64,000 nt of DNA. It comes from Streptomyces sp. B3I8 (GTDB lineage: Bacteria; Actinomycetota; Actinomycetes; Streptomycetales; Streptomycetaceae). Below, piece after piece: positions 53,715-63,542 of the stretch. The position numbers and the translations under genes are program-made. Every line of letters starts with the position of its first letter. Positions within the stretch are counted from its first letter, which is position 1. The notes beneath the pieces were generated by a model. That model saw only the letters and a program-made list of their open reading frames with translations, was not told the origin of the DNA and made no database searches. The stretch is taken from contig NZ_JAUSYN010000002.1 in NCBI RefSeq assembly GCF_030816915.1, positions 1,439,501 to 1,503,500 of the forward strand. Reading direction: 5' to 3'.

Positions 53715-54484
53715 CCACCGCCACCGGCACCTACGCCCCGAAGCCCGGCGCGGCCCCGCTGCCGCGCATGATCGGGGCACAGGCCGTGCTCGAGACGAAG
53801 ATGCTGCTGCGCAACGGCGAGCAGTTGCTGCTGACCGCCGTCATCCCCACGCTGCTGCTGGTGCTGTTCGCCTCCGTCGACATCGTCGACACGGGTGCGG
53901 GCGAGGCCGTCGACTTTCTGGCGCCCGGCATCCTGGCGCTCGCCGTGATGTCGACGGCCTTCACCGGGCAGGCCATCGCCACCGGCTTCGAGCGGCGTTA
54001 CGGCGTCCTGAAGCGGCTCGCCGCCTCCCCGCTGCCCCGCTGGGCCCTGATGACCGCCAAAACGCTGTCCGTACTGGTGACCGAGGCGCTCCAGGTGGCC
54101 CTGCTGACGGCGATCGCCCTCGCGCTCGGCTGGTCGCCGCACGGCGATCCGGGCGCGGTGCTGCTCCTGCTGGTGCTGGGCACGGCCGCGTTCTCCGGGC
54201 TCGGGCTGCTGATGGCGGGCACGCTGAAGGCGGAGGCCACCCTGGCCGCCGCCAACCTGGTCTTCCTGCTGCTGCTCGTCGGCGGCGGCGTGATCGTCCC
54301 GCTGGACAAGTTCCCGGGCGCCGTCCAGGACGTGCTCGCCCTGCTGCCGATCTCGGCGCTCTCGGACGGGCTGCGGGACGTGCTGCGGGACGGTGCCGGG
54401 ATGCCGTGGGGCGATCTCGGGATCCTGGCCGTCTGGGCGGTCGTGGGGCTCGCGGCGGCCGGGCGATTCTTCCGCTGGGAGTAG
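53711..54484 (+). CDS. ABC-2 type exporter permease
   Basis: A 257-aa membrane protein with about 6 helices of the ABC-2 family; LLLTAVIPTLLLVLFASV, FERRYGVLKRLAASPLPRWALMTAK (seen as RYGVLKRLAASPLPRW, the coupling loop) and LLPISALSDGLRDVL. GTG start overlapping the ATPase stop. The pair probably exports a drug, lipid or heme-related compound; ctaA follows by 75 bp on the same strand, so a heme link is possible but unproven. Confidence 0.9.
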   Translation: MTTATGTYAPKPGAAPLPRMIGAQAVLETKMLLRNGEQLLLTAVIPTLLLVLFASVDIVDTGAGEAVDFLAPGILALAVMSTAFTGQAIATGFERRYGVLKRLAASPLPRWALMTAKTLSVLVTEALQVALLTAIALALGWSPHGDPGAVLLLLVLGTAAFSGLGLLMAGTLKAEATLAAANLVFLLLLVGGGVIVPLDKFPGAVQDVLALLPISALSDGLRDVLRDGAGMPWGDLGILAVWAVVGLAAAGRFFRWE

Positions 54485-54559
54485 CCGGCCGCGAGGGTGA
54501 CAGGAGGCACACCCGGTGAGGGCGCCCCTCGTGAAACCGTGCACAAGCAGCCGCCTACC

Positions 54560-55564
54560 ATGGTGCCCGTGCCCAAGCTGACCCACGCGGAGGCCGTGCA
54601 GGCCGTACGCAACCCGCTCGCCTTCATCGCCGCACGCTGGACGCCGTCCCCGCGGACCGTCCGGCGGGCGGCCTTCTTCGCGCTCGCCATGACGGTCGTG
54701 CTGGTCGTCACCGGTGGCGCGGTACGGCTCACCGGCTCCGGGCTCGGCTGCCCCACCTGGCCCAAGTGCACCGACGACTCGCTCACCACCACCAGTGCGA
54801 TGGGCTTCCACGGTGTGATCGAGTTCGGCAACCGCATGCTCACGTACGTGCTGTGCGCGGCGGTCGGCTGGGCGATCATCGCGGCGCGGGCCGAGAAGCC
54901 GTGGCGGCGGAGCGTGACCCGGCTGGGCTGGGCGCAGTTCTGGATCGTCATGGGCAACGCGGTGCTCGGCGGCATCGTGGTCCTGGTCGGCCTCAACCCG
55001 TACACGGTCGCGGCGCACTACCTGCTGACCTCGGCGCTCATCGGGGTGGCCACCGTGATGTGGCAGCGCACCCGGGAGGGTGACGGGGCGCCCCGGCCGC
55101 TGGTCGGCGCGGCGGTGCGGCAGCTCGTCTGGTTCCTGGTCGTCGCGTCGGTGGTGCTGCTCGCGGTGGGCACGGTGGTGACCGGGGCGGGGCCGCACGC
55201 GGGGGACTCCAGCGACGTGAAGCGGATGCCACTGGACTGGGAGACGGTCAGCAAGCTGCACGCGGTGCTGGCGTGGATCGTGGTGACGCTGACGTTCGCG
55301 TTGTGGTTCGTGCTGAAGGCGGTCGACGCGCCGCGGGGTCCGCTGGCGCGGACCCGGGAGCTGTTCGTCGTACTGCTGTGCCAGGGCGTGGTCGGTTACG
55401 TCCAGTACTTCACGAATCTTCCCGAGGCCCTGGTGGGGGCGCACATGCTGGGGTCCGCGGTGATGTGGGTGGGGGTGCTGAGAGTGCACCTGTCGCTCCG
55501 CGAGCGCCCACCCGCCGCGGCCGACCTGCCGGCCGGCACGGCGACGACGCTCACGAGCGCGTAA
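54560..55564 (+). CDS. ctaA: Heme A synthase
   Basis: Oxidises heme O to heme A for cytochrome c oxidase. A 334-aa membrane protein with 8 predicted helices; conserved heme-ligand histidines in GFHGVIEFGNR, AAHYLLT, KLHAVLAW and GAHMLGSA, and the extracellular Cys pair segment GLGCPTWPKC. ATG start. ctaB (heme O synthase) lies 1.9 kb away on the other strand. Confidence 0.95.
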   Translation: MVPVPKLTHAEAVQAVRNPLAFIAARWTPSPRTVRRAAFFALAMTVVLVVTGGAVRLTGSGLGCPTWPKCTDDSLTTTSAMGFHGVIEFGNRMLTYVLCAAVGWAIIAARAEKPWRRSVTRLGWAQFWIVMGNAVLGGIVVLVGLNPYTVAAHYLLTSALIGVATVMWQRTREGDGAPRPLVGAAVRQLVWFLVVASVVLLAVGTVVTGAGPHAGDSSDVKRMPLDWETVSKLHAVLAWIVVTLTFALWFVLKAVDAPRGPLARTRELFVVLLCQGVVGYVQYFTNLPEALVGAHMLGSAVMWVGVLRVHLSLRERPPAAADLPAGTATTLTSA

Positions 55565-55600
55565 CCCGCGGATTTCTTCCTCGCCCCCGCCGCCCCCGCC

Positions 55601-55682
55601 CTTTCCGTCCCGGGGGGACCGCCCCCTGACCCCCAAAAGATCGCGCGGTTCCCCGCGCCCCTGTCAGGGGTCGCGGGGAACC
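55601..55682. repeat. Terminator-like hairpin and reverse copy of dispersed repeat
   Basis: TCGCGCGGTTCCCCGCGCCC (from 55641) followed by CAGGGGTCGCGGGGAACC forms a near-perfect 17-bp stem in the convergent gap after ctaA. It probably acts as bidirectional terminator. Confidence 0.7.
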
Positions 55683-55688
55683 CTTCGG

Positions 55689-56795
55689 TCACCCCACGCC
55701 GTACACCCGCACCGCGTTCCCCGCCGCGATCAACCCCGCCACCCGTTCCGCGTCCGCCCACGCCCACGCCCCCTCCCCCACCCATGCCCCCAGCACCCTC
55801 CCGAGCGCCTCCCGGAACAACCGCGCCCCCACCACGTGCAGCTCGGGCAGCGCCCGCCCCCCGCTGGAGAACAGCAGCTTCCCGAACGGGGCCAGTTCCA
55901 GCACCTCCGCGAGGACCGCCGCCGCCCGCGCCCCGGTCCGCACGAGCGCCGCCCCCAGGTCGGCGTAGACGTGCGGGAAGATCCCCGCGAGATGCGCGGC
56001 CTGCCGGTGGTACGGGTAGCCGTGCAGCAGCACCAGGTCGGTACCGAGCCCCACCGTGGCCCGCGCGAACTCCGCGAGCAGCCCGGGATCCACGCCCCGT
56101 GCGGCCGGCCCCGCCCCGTCCAGCCCCGCGTGCAACTGCAGCGGCCGTCCCGCGGCCACCGCCATCCACAGCAGGTGCCGCAGCAGCACCGGGTCGGACA
56201 GCGCGTCCCCCACCCCGCGCCCGCCGAGCCAGCGTGCGGCGGCCCCGCGCACCTCCCCGGGCCCGGGCGGCTCCGGAGTGAGCGCCAGCCCGTGCCGGAG
56301 CCCCGTCGCCGAGGTGAACGCAACCGCGTGCTCGGCGGCGGCGTGGACGGCCTCGGCGAGGCCGGCGAGGAAGGACTCCACCGTCCCGGAGGTGTCGGCG
56401 ACCTGCTCCGCGAGCGGTTCGAGCCGTACGATCTCGTGCGCCTCGGCGTTCCCGGCCAGGGCCATCTCGCCGGGCCCGGTGAGGTCCCCCGGCAGTCCGG
56501 TGTCGACGAGGTAGGTGGTGATGCCGCTGCCCCGCAGCAGCAGCCGTCCGGCCTCGAGGGCGCCCAGTTCGCGCCGCCGGGCGAGATAACGGGCGGGAGG
56601 GCAGTGCGGCTCCAGGCCGAGCAGGGGCGGGCACCAGCGGCGGACGGCGAAGCCCGTCTGGGTGTCGAAGAGGGTGGTGCCGGCGGCGGGCGGACCCTCG
56701 GTACGGGCGAGCTGGGCCTCGAAGGTGCCGAGGCCCAGCTCGGTGCGGAGGACGCCGTGGCAGTGCTGGTCCACCAGTGACGGCGTTTCGATCAT
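55689..56795 (-). CDS. Amidohydrolase (FluG N-domain/amidohydrolase-2-like)
   Basis: A 368-aa metal hydrolase-fold protein. LVDQHCHGVL near residue 8 gives the His-x-His ligands; LQLHAGLDG the third His, LVLLHGYPYHRQAAHL the fourth, and LLFSSGG the place of the usual catalytic Asp (Ser here). This resembles FluG/uronate-isomerase-like amidohydrolases. ATG start. Single gene; the substrate is unknown, and replacement of the Asp may mean altered chemistry. Confidence 0.78.
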   Translation of the reverse strand: MIETPSLVDQHCHGVLRTELGLGTFEAQLARTEGPPAAGTTLFDTQTGFAVRRWCPPLLGLEPHCPPARYLARRRELGALEAGRLLLRGSGITTYLVDTGLPGDLTGPGEMALAGNAEAHEIVRLEPLAEQVADTSGTVESFLAGLAEAVHAAAEHAVAFTSATGLRHGLALTPEPPGPGEVRGAAARWLGGRGVGDALSDPVLLRHLLWMAVAAGRPLQLHAGLDGAGPAARGVDPGLLAEFARATVGLGTDLVLLHGYPYHRQAAHLAGIFPHVYADLGAALVRTGARAAAVLAEVLELAPFGKLLFSSGGRALPELHVVGARLFREALGRVLGAWVGEGAWAWADAERVAGLIAAGNAVRVYGVG

Positions 56796-56953
56796 GCGGG
56801 CTCCCCCGGCGACTGGACCGTTCCTCTTGAGGTCCTAACGGCCGAGGGGCCCGGACGGGTGCGCTCCGTGCCGGGGGCGCCCACCACGGGCACGCCCCGC
56901 GAGTACGCCCCCACGGGCACGTCGCGGAGGCGGCGGGGCGCCCGCGTCCGACG

Positions 56954-57349
56954 TCAGCCGTTGCGGGGGCCGTTGCGGGGCCCGCCCACCTGGATCCCGG
57001 CCATGCGCGACCACTCGTAGCGGCCGGTGCGCACCCGGCCCGCGAGTTCGCCGTCGAACGCCTCCCGCACGGTGAGGCCGGCCGCCGTCACCGCCCGCTC
57101 GGCGAGCGCGTGCGTCGGCGCGACGAGGTCTCCCCAGCCGCCGTCCGCGCCGACGAGGACGATGCGGGCGCCGCGCTGCCCGAGGTACGCGATCTGCCCC
57201 TCGGCGCCGCCGTGCGCCTTGGCGAAGGCACCGATCTCCTTGGCCAGCCGGTTCGCCCGGCGGGCGTCGCGGGCGGCGCGCCGGGCGTCGGTGGAGCCGC
57301 CGTCCTGCTGGGTCTCGTCTGCCGTCTCGTTCGCCGTGTCGTCTGCCAT
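56954..57349 (-). CDS. Small conserved unknown protein
   Basis: A 131-aa protein of unknown function. Acidic Asp/Glu/Thr-rich N-terminus (DDTANETADETQQDG), then a basic helix RRAARDARRANRLAKEIGAF, then an alpha/beta part with YLGQRGARIVLVGADGGWGDLV. No membrane segment. Ends in a short GPRNG repeat. ATG chosen at MADDTANE. Confidence 0.72.
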   Translation of the reverse strand: MADDTANETADETQQDGGSTDARRAARDARRANRLAKEIGAFAKAHGGAEGQIAYLGQRGARIVLVGADGGWGDLVAPTHALAERAVTAAGLTVREAFDGELAGRVRTGRYEWSRMAGIQVGGPRNGPRNG

Positions 57350-57444
57350 GGCCAGGATGCTACCGGCGGGTAGCGACAACGGCGACGGGCGGGCCCGTGG
57401 TCTTGCCCACGCGCCCGCCCGTCGCCGTCAGGAACAGCGGCCGC

Positions 57445-58431
57445 CTACCGCAGGAAGGGGTCCACCGCGACCGCCACGAAGAGGATCGACACATAGGTGA
57501 TGCTCCAGTGGAACAGACGCATCTCCTTCAGCTTCGCGCCCGCGACCCCCGCCTTCGCGCGGTTCATCAGCGCGTGCGCCTCCCACAGCCACATGCCGCC
57601 GGCCACCAGGGCCACCACCAGGTAGAACCAGCCGGTGTACCCGAGAGGGGTGAGCAGCAGGGACGCGCCGACCATCACCCAGCTGTAGAGGACGATCTGC
57701 CGGGCGACCACCTTGTTGGAGGCGATGACCGGGAGCATGGGCACGCCCACGCGGGCGTAGTCGTCCTTGACCTTCATGGAGAGCGGCCAGTAGTGCGGCG
57801 GCGTCCAGAAGAACATCACCAGGAAGAGGACGATCGGCGCGTAGGACACCGTATTGGTGACCGAGGACCAGCCGATCAGCACCGGCATGCAGCCCGCGAT
57901 GCCGCCCCACACGATGTTCTGCGAGGTGCGCCGCTTGAGGATCATCGTGTAGACGACGACGTAGAAGAGGAGTGCGCCGAGCGCCAGCCAGGCGGAGAGC
58001 CAGTTGACGGTGAGGCCGAAGAGCAGCGTCGAGACGACCGCGAGGCCGATGCCGAAGACCAGGCACTCCCAGGGCCGGACGATGCCGGTGACCAGCGGCC
58101 GCTTCGAGGTGCGCTCCATGAGGGCGTCGATGTCACGGTCGATGTACATGTTCAGCGCGTTGGCGCCGCCCGCGGACAGATAGCCGCCGAGGCAGGTGAG
58201 CAGGACCAGCTTGAGGTCCGGCACACCCTGCTGGGCGAGGAACATCACCGGGACGGTGGTGATCAGCAGCAGCTCGATGATCCGCGGCTTGGTCAGCGCC
58301 AAGAACGCCTTCGCGCGGGCTCCGAACGGTCGCCGGCCACGGTTGCTGCCTGTCCCCGGTTCCCCCGCAGCCTCGACGGTGCGGGTGGTACCCCCATCCG
58401 CTGGTCGGGATTCGACGGCCGTCACGCACAC
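57445..58431 (-). CDS. ctaB: Protoheme IX farnesyltransferase (heme O synthase)
   Basis: Adds the hydroxyethylfarnesyl chain to heme B. About 328 aa, UbiA family with 8-9 helices: [37 protein letters not shown] (Asp-rich prenyl-diphosphate site), [20 protein letters not shown] and [13 protein letters not shown]. The start is uncertain: GTG at 58431 is chosen, with GTG at 58425 or ATG at 58440 equally possible since no good ribosome site is visible. Divergent from tkt. Confidence 0.93.
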   Translation of the reverse strand: MCVTAVESRPADGGTTRTVEAAGEPGTGSNRGRRPFGARAKAFLALTKPRIIELLLITTVPVMFLAQQGVPDLKLVLLTCLGGYLSAGGANALNMYIDRDIDALMERTSKRPLVTGIVRPWECLVFGIGLAVVSTLLFGLTVNWLSAWLALGALLFYVVVYTMILKRRTSQNIVWGGIAGCMPVLIGWSSVTNTVSYAPIVLFLVMFFWTPPHYWPLSMKVKDDYARVGVPMLPVIASNKVVARQIVLYSWVMVGASLLLTPLGYTGWFYLVVALVAGGMWLWEAHALMNRAKAGVAGAKLKEMRLFHWSITYVSILFVAVAVDPFLR

Positions 58432-58765
58432 CCCTGACATGGACATCAAAGCGAGCCATACCCGCACCAATGGCGGGTAAAGGACTCGCGCGTACCACGC
58501 CACTTTAGACGTTGCCCCTCTTTCACTCCGCGCGGGGGTGTCCGTGCGGAGCACCCCGCCCGACCTCCGCGTCGAGCACTCGGGTGACGCGGTCCGTATG
58601 GAGGGGGCGAAGGGCGGGAATCGCCCGGCCCCGCAAGGGCTCCGGGGACAGTCCCGGCATCCGGGACGAGTCGAAAGAACGCACTACCTCCAGGGGTAGG
58701 CTCATCACGGCCGGTACGCGCCGCGTGACCGGCATTCGACATGTGGAGAGGAGCCCTGACCCAGG
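58432..58765 (+). promoter_or_regulatory. ctaB-tkt divergent region with two palindromes
   Basis: GTCCCGG-CAT-CCGGGAC (58651-58667) is a perfect 7-3-7 dyad. A larger one follows: GCCGGT (58710-58715), ACGCG, C, CGCGT, then ACCGGC (58728-58733), palindromic except for one extra base. TAGGCT (58697-58702) may be the -10 of tkt, putting the second palindrome at the transcript start. No gene seen. Confidence 0.55.
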
Positions 58766-60853
58766 GTGAGCACCAAGCCGACCACCACAGACCTCGAGTG
58801 GACCGAGTGGGACCAGCGGGCCGTGGACACCGCCCGTGTCCTGGCCGCCGATGCCGTACAGAAGGTCGGAAACGGCCATCCGGGTACGGCGATGAGCCTG
58901 GCACCGGCCGCCTACACCCTCTTCCAGAAGGTGATGCGGCACGACCCCGCGGACACCGACTGGGTGGGCCGCGACCGTTTCGTGCTGTCCGCCGGCCACT
59001 CGTCCCTGACCCTCTACATCCAGCTCTACCTCGCCGGCTTCGGTGTGGAACTGGACGACCTCAAGTCCTTCCGGACCTGGGGCTCGAAGACCCCCGGCCA
59101 CCCGGAGTACGGCCACACGGCGGGCGTGGAGACCACGACCGGTCCGCTGGGCCAGGGCGTGGCCAACGCCGTCGGCATGGCGATGGCCGCCCGCTACGAG
59201 CGCGGCCTGTTCGACCCGGAGGCCGCCCAGGGCGACTCCCCCTTCGACCACTTCATCTACTGCGTCGCCGGTGACGGCTGTCTGCAGGAGGGCATCTCGG
59301 CCGAGGCGTCCTCGCTGGCCGGTCACCAGAAGCTGGGCAACCTGATCCTGCTGTGGGACGACAACCACATCTCGATCGAGGGCGACACGGAGACCGCCGT
59401 CTCCGAGGACACCGCCAGGCGGTACGAAGCCTACGGCTGGCACGTGCAGCGGGTGGAGCCCAAGGAGAACGGCGACCTGGACCCGCAGGCGATCTTCGCC
59501 GCCGTCCAGGCCGCCAAGCAGGTCACCGACCGGCCCTCGTTCATCGCGATGCGCTCGATCATCGCCTGGCCGGCCCCGCACGCGCAGAACACCGAGGCCG
59601 CGCACGGCTCGGCGCTCGGCGCGGACGAGGTCGCGGCCACCAAGCGGGTCCTGGGCTTCGACCCGGAGAAGAGCTTCGAGGTCGCCGACGAGGTCCTCGC
59701 GCACACCCGCAAGGCCCTGGACCGGGGCGCCGAGGCGAAGGCCGCGTGGGACAAGGGCTACCGGGCCTGGCGCGAGGCCAACCCCGAGCGGGCCGCCGAC
59801 TACGACCGGATCGCCACGGGCGAGCTCCCGGCCGGCTGGGAGAGCAAGCTCCCGGTGTTCGAGCCGGGCAAGGGCGTCGCCACGCGTGCCGCCTCCGGCA
59901 AGGTGCTCCAGGCGCTCGGCGCGGTGATCCCGGAACTGTGGGGCGGTTCCGCCGACCTCGCGGGGTCGAACAACACCACGATCGACAAGACCAGCTCGTT
60001 CCTGCCCAAGGGCAACCACCTGCCGGAGGCGGACCCTTACGGCCGCACGATCCACTTCGGCATCCGCGAGCACTCCATGGCCGCGGAGATGAACGGCATC
60101 ACGCTGCACGGCAACACCCGCGTCTACGGCGGCACGTTCCTCGTGTTCTCCGACTACATGCGCAACGCCGTGCGCCTGTCGGCGCTGATGCACCTGCCGG
60201 TGACGTACGTGTGGACGCACGACTCCATCGGTCTGGGCGAGGACGGCCCCACCCACCAGCCGGTCGAGCACCTCGCCTCGCTGCGCGCGATCCCCGGTCT
60301 CAACGTCGTACGCCCGGCGGACGCCAACGAGACCGCGCTCGCCTGGGCGGAGATCCTGCGCCGGTGGACCAAGGAGTTCGGCAAGGGCGCCCCGCACGGC
60401 CTGGCGCTGACCCGGCAGGGCGTGCCGACGTACGAGGCCAACGAGGACACGGTGAAGGGCGGTTACGTCCTGTTCGAGGCCGACGGCGGCACGCCCGAGG
60501 TCATTCTCATCGCGACCGGCTCCGAGGTGCATGTAGCGGTCGAGGCGCGGGAACGGCTTCAGTCGGAAGGTGTTCCGACCCGGGTGGTGTCCATGCCGTC
60601 GGTGGAGTGGTTCGAGGAGCAGGACCAGGGGTACCGGGAATCGGTGCTGCCCCCGTCCGTGAAGGCCAGGGTCGCCGTGGAGGCGGGGATCGGACTGACC
60701 TGGCACAAGTACGTCGGGGACGCCGGCCGCATCGTCTCGCTGGAGCACTTCGGCGCGTCCGCCGACGCCAAGGTCCTCTTCCGCGAGTTCGGCTTCACTG
60801 CCGAGAACGTGGCCGACCAGGCTCGGGAATCACTCGCCGCCGCCCGGCGCTGA
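58766..60853 (+). CDS. tkt: Transketolase
   Basis: Two-carbon transfer between pentose, triose and tetrose phosphates; thiamine diphosphate enzyme. A 695-aa protein: [31 protein letters not shown] and [13 protein letters not shown] (cofactor), [44 protein letters not shown] and the C-terminal domain. GTG start with GGAGAGGAG 12 nt before. First of the tkt-tal-zwf-opcA cluster. Confidence 0.96.
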   Translation: MSTKPTTTDLEWTEWDQRAVDTARVLAADAVQKVGNGHPGTAMSLAPAAYTLFQKVMRHDPADTDWVGRDRFVLSAGHSSLTLYIQLYLAGFGVELDDLKSFRTWGSKTPGHPEYGHTAGVETTTGPLGQGVANAVGMAMAARYERGLFDPEAAQGDSPFDHFIYCVAGDGCLQEGISAEASSLAGHQKLGNLILLWDDNHISIEGDTETAVSEDTARRYEAYGWHVQRVEPKENGDLDPQAIFAAVQAAKQVTDRPSFIAMRSIIAWPAPHAQNTEAAHGSALGADEVAATKRVLGFDPEKSFEVADEVLAHTRKALDRGAEAKAAWDKGYRAWREANPERAADYDRIATGELPAGWESKLPVFEPGKGVATRAASGKVLQALGAVIPELWGGSADLAGSNNTTIDKTSSFLPKGNHLPEADPYGRTIHFGIREHSMAAEMNGITLHGNTRVYGGTFLVFSDYMRNAVRLSALMHLPVTYVWTHDSIGLGEDGPTHQPVEHLASLRAIPGLNVVRPADANETALAWAEILRRWTKEFGKGAPHGLALTRQGVPTYEANEDTVKGGYVLFEADGGTPEVILIATGSEVHVAVEARERLQSEGVPTRVVSMPSVEWFEEQDQGYRESVLPPSVKARVAVEAGIGLTWHKYVGDAGRIVSLEHFGASADAKVLFREFGFTAENVADQARESLAAARR

Positions 60854-60887
60854 CGCTCATATACGACACGTAGGAGATGCAATTTCC

Positions 60888-62006
60888 ATGACAGACGCAC
60901 TCAAGCGCCTCTCCGAGGAAGGCGTGGCGATCTGGCTGGACGACCTGTCGCGCAAGCGGATCACGTCCGGCAACCTCGCCGAGCTGATCGACCAGCAGCA
61001 CGTAGTGGGCGTCACCACCAACCCGTCGATCTTCCAGAAGGCCATCTCGCAGGGCGACGGCTACGACCAGCAGCTCTCCGACCTCGCGTTCCGCAAGGTC
61101 ACGGTCGAAGAGGCCATCCGCATGATCACGACGGCGGACGTCCGGGACGCCGCCGACATCCTGCGCCCGGTCTTCGACGCCACCGACGGCCAGGACGGCC
61201 GGGTCTCCATCGAGGTCGACCCGCGCCTGGCCCACAACACCAAGGCGACGGTGGCCGAGGCCAAGCAGCTCGCCTGGCTGGTGGACCGTCCCAACACGCT
61301 CATCAAGATCCCGGCCACCCGCGCGGGCATCCCGGCGATCACCGAGACGCTGGGCCTGGGCATCAGCGTCAACGTCACGCTGATCTTCTCGCTGGAGCGC
61401 TACCGCGAGGTGATGGACGCCTACCTGTCCGGCCTGGAGAAGGCCAAGGAGCGCGGCCTGGACCTGTCGCAGATCCGTTCCGTGGCGTCCTTCTTCGTCT
61501 CCCGCGTGGACACCGAGATCGACAAGCGGATCGACGCGCAGGGCACCGACGAGGCCAAGGCGCTGCGCGGCAAGGCCGGTCTGGCCAACGCCCGGCTCGC
61601 CTACCAGGCGTACGAGGAGATCTTCTCCTCCGACCGCTGGGCGGCCCTGGAGAGGGCGGGCGCCCGCAAGCAGCGTCCGCTGTGGGCGTCCACCGGCGTC
61701 AAGGACAAGGCGTACAAGGCGACGCTGTACGTCGACGAGCTGGTCGCGCCGAACACGGTGAACACCATGCCGGAGGCCACGCTGCAGGCCACCGAGGAGA
61801 GCGGCGAGATCCGCGGCGACGCGGTGTCCGGTACCTACGAGCAGGCCCGCGCCGACATCGACGCGCTCGAGAAGATCGGCATCTCGTACGACGAGGTGGT
61901 CGAGCTCCTGGAGACGGAAGGCGTCGACAAGTTCGAGGCGGCCTGGAACGACCTGCTCAAGTCGACCGAGGCGGAGCTCAAGCGCCTCGCCCCTTCGGAG
62001 GGCTGA
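60888..62006 (+). CDS. tal: Transaldolase
   Basis: Three-carbon dihydroxyacetone transfer in the pentose phosphate pathway. The 372-aa long actinobacterial form: [32 protein letters not shown] (Schiff-base Lys), [15 protein letters not shown], and [17 protein letters not shown] start after TAGGAGAT, 34 bp past tkt. zwf follows by 4 bp. Confidence 0.96.
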   Translation: MTDALKRLSEEGVAIWLDDLSRKRITSGNLAELIDQQHVVGVTTNPSIFQKAISQGDGYDQQLSDLAFRKVTVEEAIRMITTADVRDAADILRPVFDATDGQDGRVSIEVDPRLAHNTKATVAEAKQLAWLVDRPNTLIKIPATRAGIPAITETLGLGISVNVTLIFSLERYREVMDAYLSGLEKAKERGLDLSQIRSVASFFVSRVDTEIDKRIDAQGTDEAKALRGKAGLANARLAYQAYEEIFSSDRWAALERAGARKQRPLWASTGVKDKAYKATLYVDELVAPNTVNTMPEATLQATEESGEIRGDAVSGTYEQARADIDALEKIGISYDEVVELLETEGVDKFEAAWNDLLKSTEAELKRLAPSEG

Positions 62007-62010
62007 CCCC

Positions 62011-63542
62011 TTGACCGCACACGGAGCCAACCCGCTCCGTGACGCCGCGGACCGACGGCTCCCGCGTATCGCGGGGCCGTCGGGCCTGGTCATTTTCGGC
62101 GTCACGGGGGATCTGTCGCGCAAGAAGCTGATGCCCGCCGTCTACGATCTGGCCAACCGCGGCCTGCTGCCGCCGGGGTTCTCCCTGGTGGGCTTCGCCC
62201 GCCGCGAGTGGGAGCACGAGGACTTCGCGCAGGTCGTGCACGACGCGGTGAAGGAACACGCACGCACTCCCTTCCGCGAGGAGGTCTGGCAGCAGCTCGT
62301 CCAGGGCATGCGGTTCGTCCAGGGCACGTTCGACGACGACGAGGCGTTCGAGCGGCTGCGCGGCACGATCGAGGAGCTGGACAAGGCACAGGGCACGGGC
62401 GGCAACTTCGCCTTCTATCTGTCGGTGCCGCCGAAGTCGTTCCCGGTCGTCATCCAGCAGCTCAAGAAGCACGGGCTGGCCGACCAGTCCGGCGGTTCCT
62501 GGCGCCGCGCGCGGTGATCGAGAAGCCGTTCGGGCACGATCTCGCCTCCGCCGAGGAGCTCAACCGGATCGTGCACGAGGTGTTCGGTTCGGACCAGGTG
62601 TTCCGGATCGACCACTACCTGGGCAAGGAGACCGTCCAGAACATCCTGGCGCTGCGCTTCGCCAACCAGATGTTCGAACCGATCTGGAACCGGTCCTTCG
62701 TGGACCATGTGCAGATCACGATGGCCGAGGACATCGGCATCGGCGGCCGGGCCGGCTACTACGACGGCATCGGCGCCGCCCGTGACGTCATCCAGAACCA
62801 CCTGCTGCAGCTCATGGCGCTGACCGCGATGGAGGAGCCCGCCTCCTTCGGCGCGGACGCGCTGGCGGCGGAGAAGACCAAGGTGCTCGGCGCCGTCCGG
62901 CTGCCCAGGGACCTGGGCCAGGACACCGTGCGCGGACAGTACGCGGCGGGCTGGCAGGGCGGCGAGAAGGCGGTCGGCTACCTCCAGGAGGAGGGCATCG
63001 ACCCGAAGTCGAAGACCGACACCTACGCGGCGATAAAGCTCGGCATCGACAACCGCCGCTGGGCGGGTGTCCCGTTCTACCTGCGCACCGGCAAGCGGCT
63101 GGGCCGCCGGGTCACCGAGATCGCGGTGGTCTTCCAGCGGGCCCCGCACTCCCCCTTCGACACCACCGCCACCGAGGAGCTCGGGTCGAACGCCATCGTC
63201 ATCCGGGTCCAGCCGGACGAGGGCGTCACGGTCCGCTTCGGTTCCAAGGTGCCGGGCACGTCGATGGAGATCCGGGACGTGTCCATGGACTTCGCCTACG
63301 GCGAGTCCTTCACCGAGTCCAGCCCGGAGGCCTACGAGCGGCTCATCCTGGACGTCCTGCTCGGCGACGCCAACCTCTTCCCGCGCACGGAGGAGGTCGA
63401 ACTGTCCTGGAAGATCCTCGACCCGATCGAGCGGTACTGGGACACCCACGGCACGCCCGCGCAGTACGCGTCGGGCACGTGGGGGCCGGCCGAGGCCGAT
63501 CAGATGCTGGAGCGAGACGGACGGAGCTGGCGCCGGCCATGA
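62011..63542 (+). pseudogene. zwf: Glucose-6-phosphate dehydrogenase, frameshifted
   Basis: First enzyme of the oxidative pentose phosphate pathway (NADP). TTG start with GGAGGG before it. The N-terminal frame (GLVIFGVTGDLSRKKLMPA; GGNFAFYLSVPPKSF) is correct to SGGSWRRA, then meets a stop at 62515-62517. The remainder, VIEKPFGHDLASAEELNRI onward with RIDHYLGKETVQN and the full C-terminal domain, continues in another frame to 63542. The break is at (CG)4, 62506-62513; (CG)3 would restore a 509-aa protein. So this is a 2-bp expansion, real or a sequencing error. Otherwise it is full length; the stop overlaps opcA (ATGA). Confidence 0.92.

Noticed and set aside
17461..55682. The GCGCGGGGAA repeats as a CRISPR or IS remnant
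   Set aside because: Copies are scattered over 50 kb with no spacer regularity, no cas genes, no transposase and no target duplications.
62490..62530. Programmed frameshifting in zwf
   Set aside because: There is no slippery heptamer or following pseudoknot, and zwf is not known to need recoding. A mutation or read error in the CG run explains it better.
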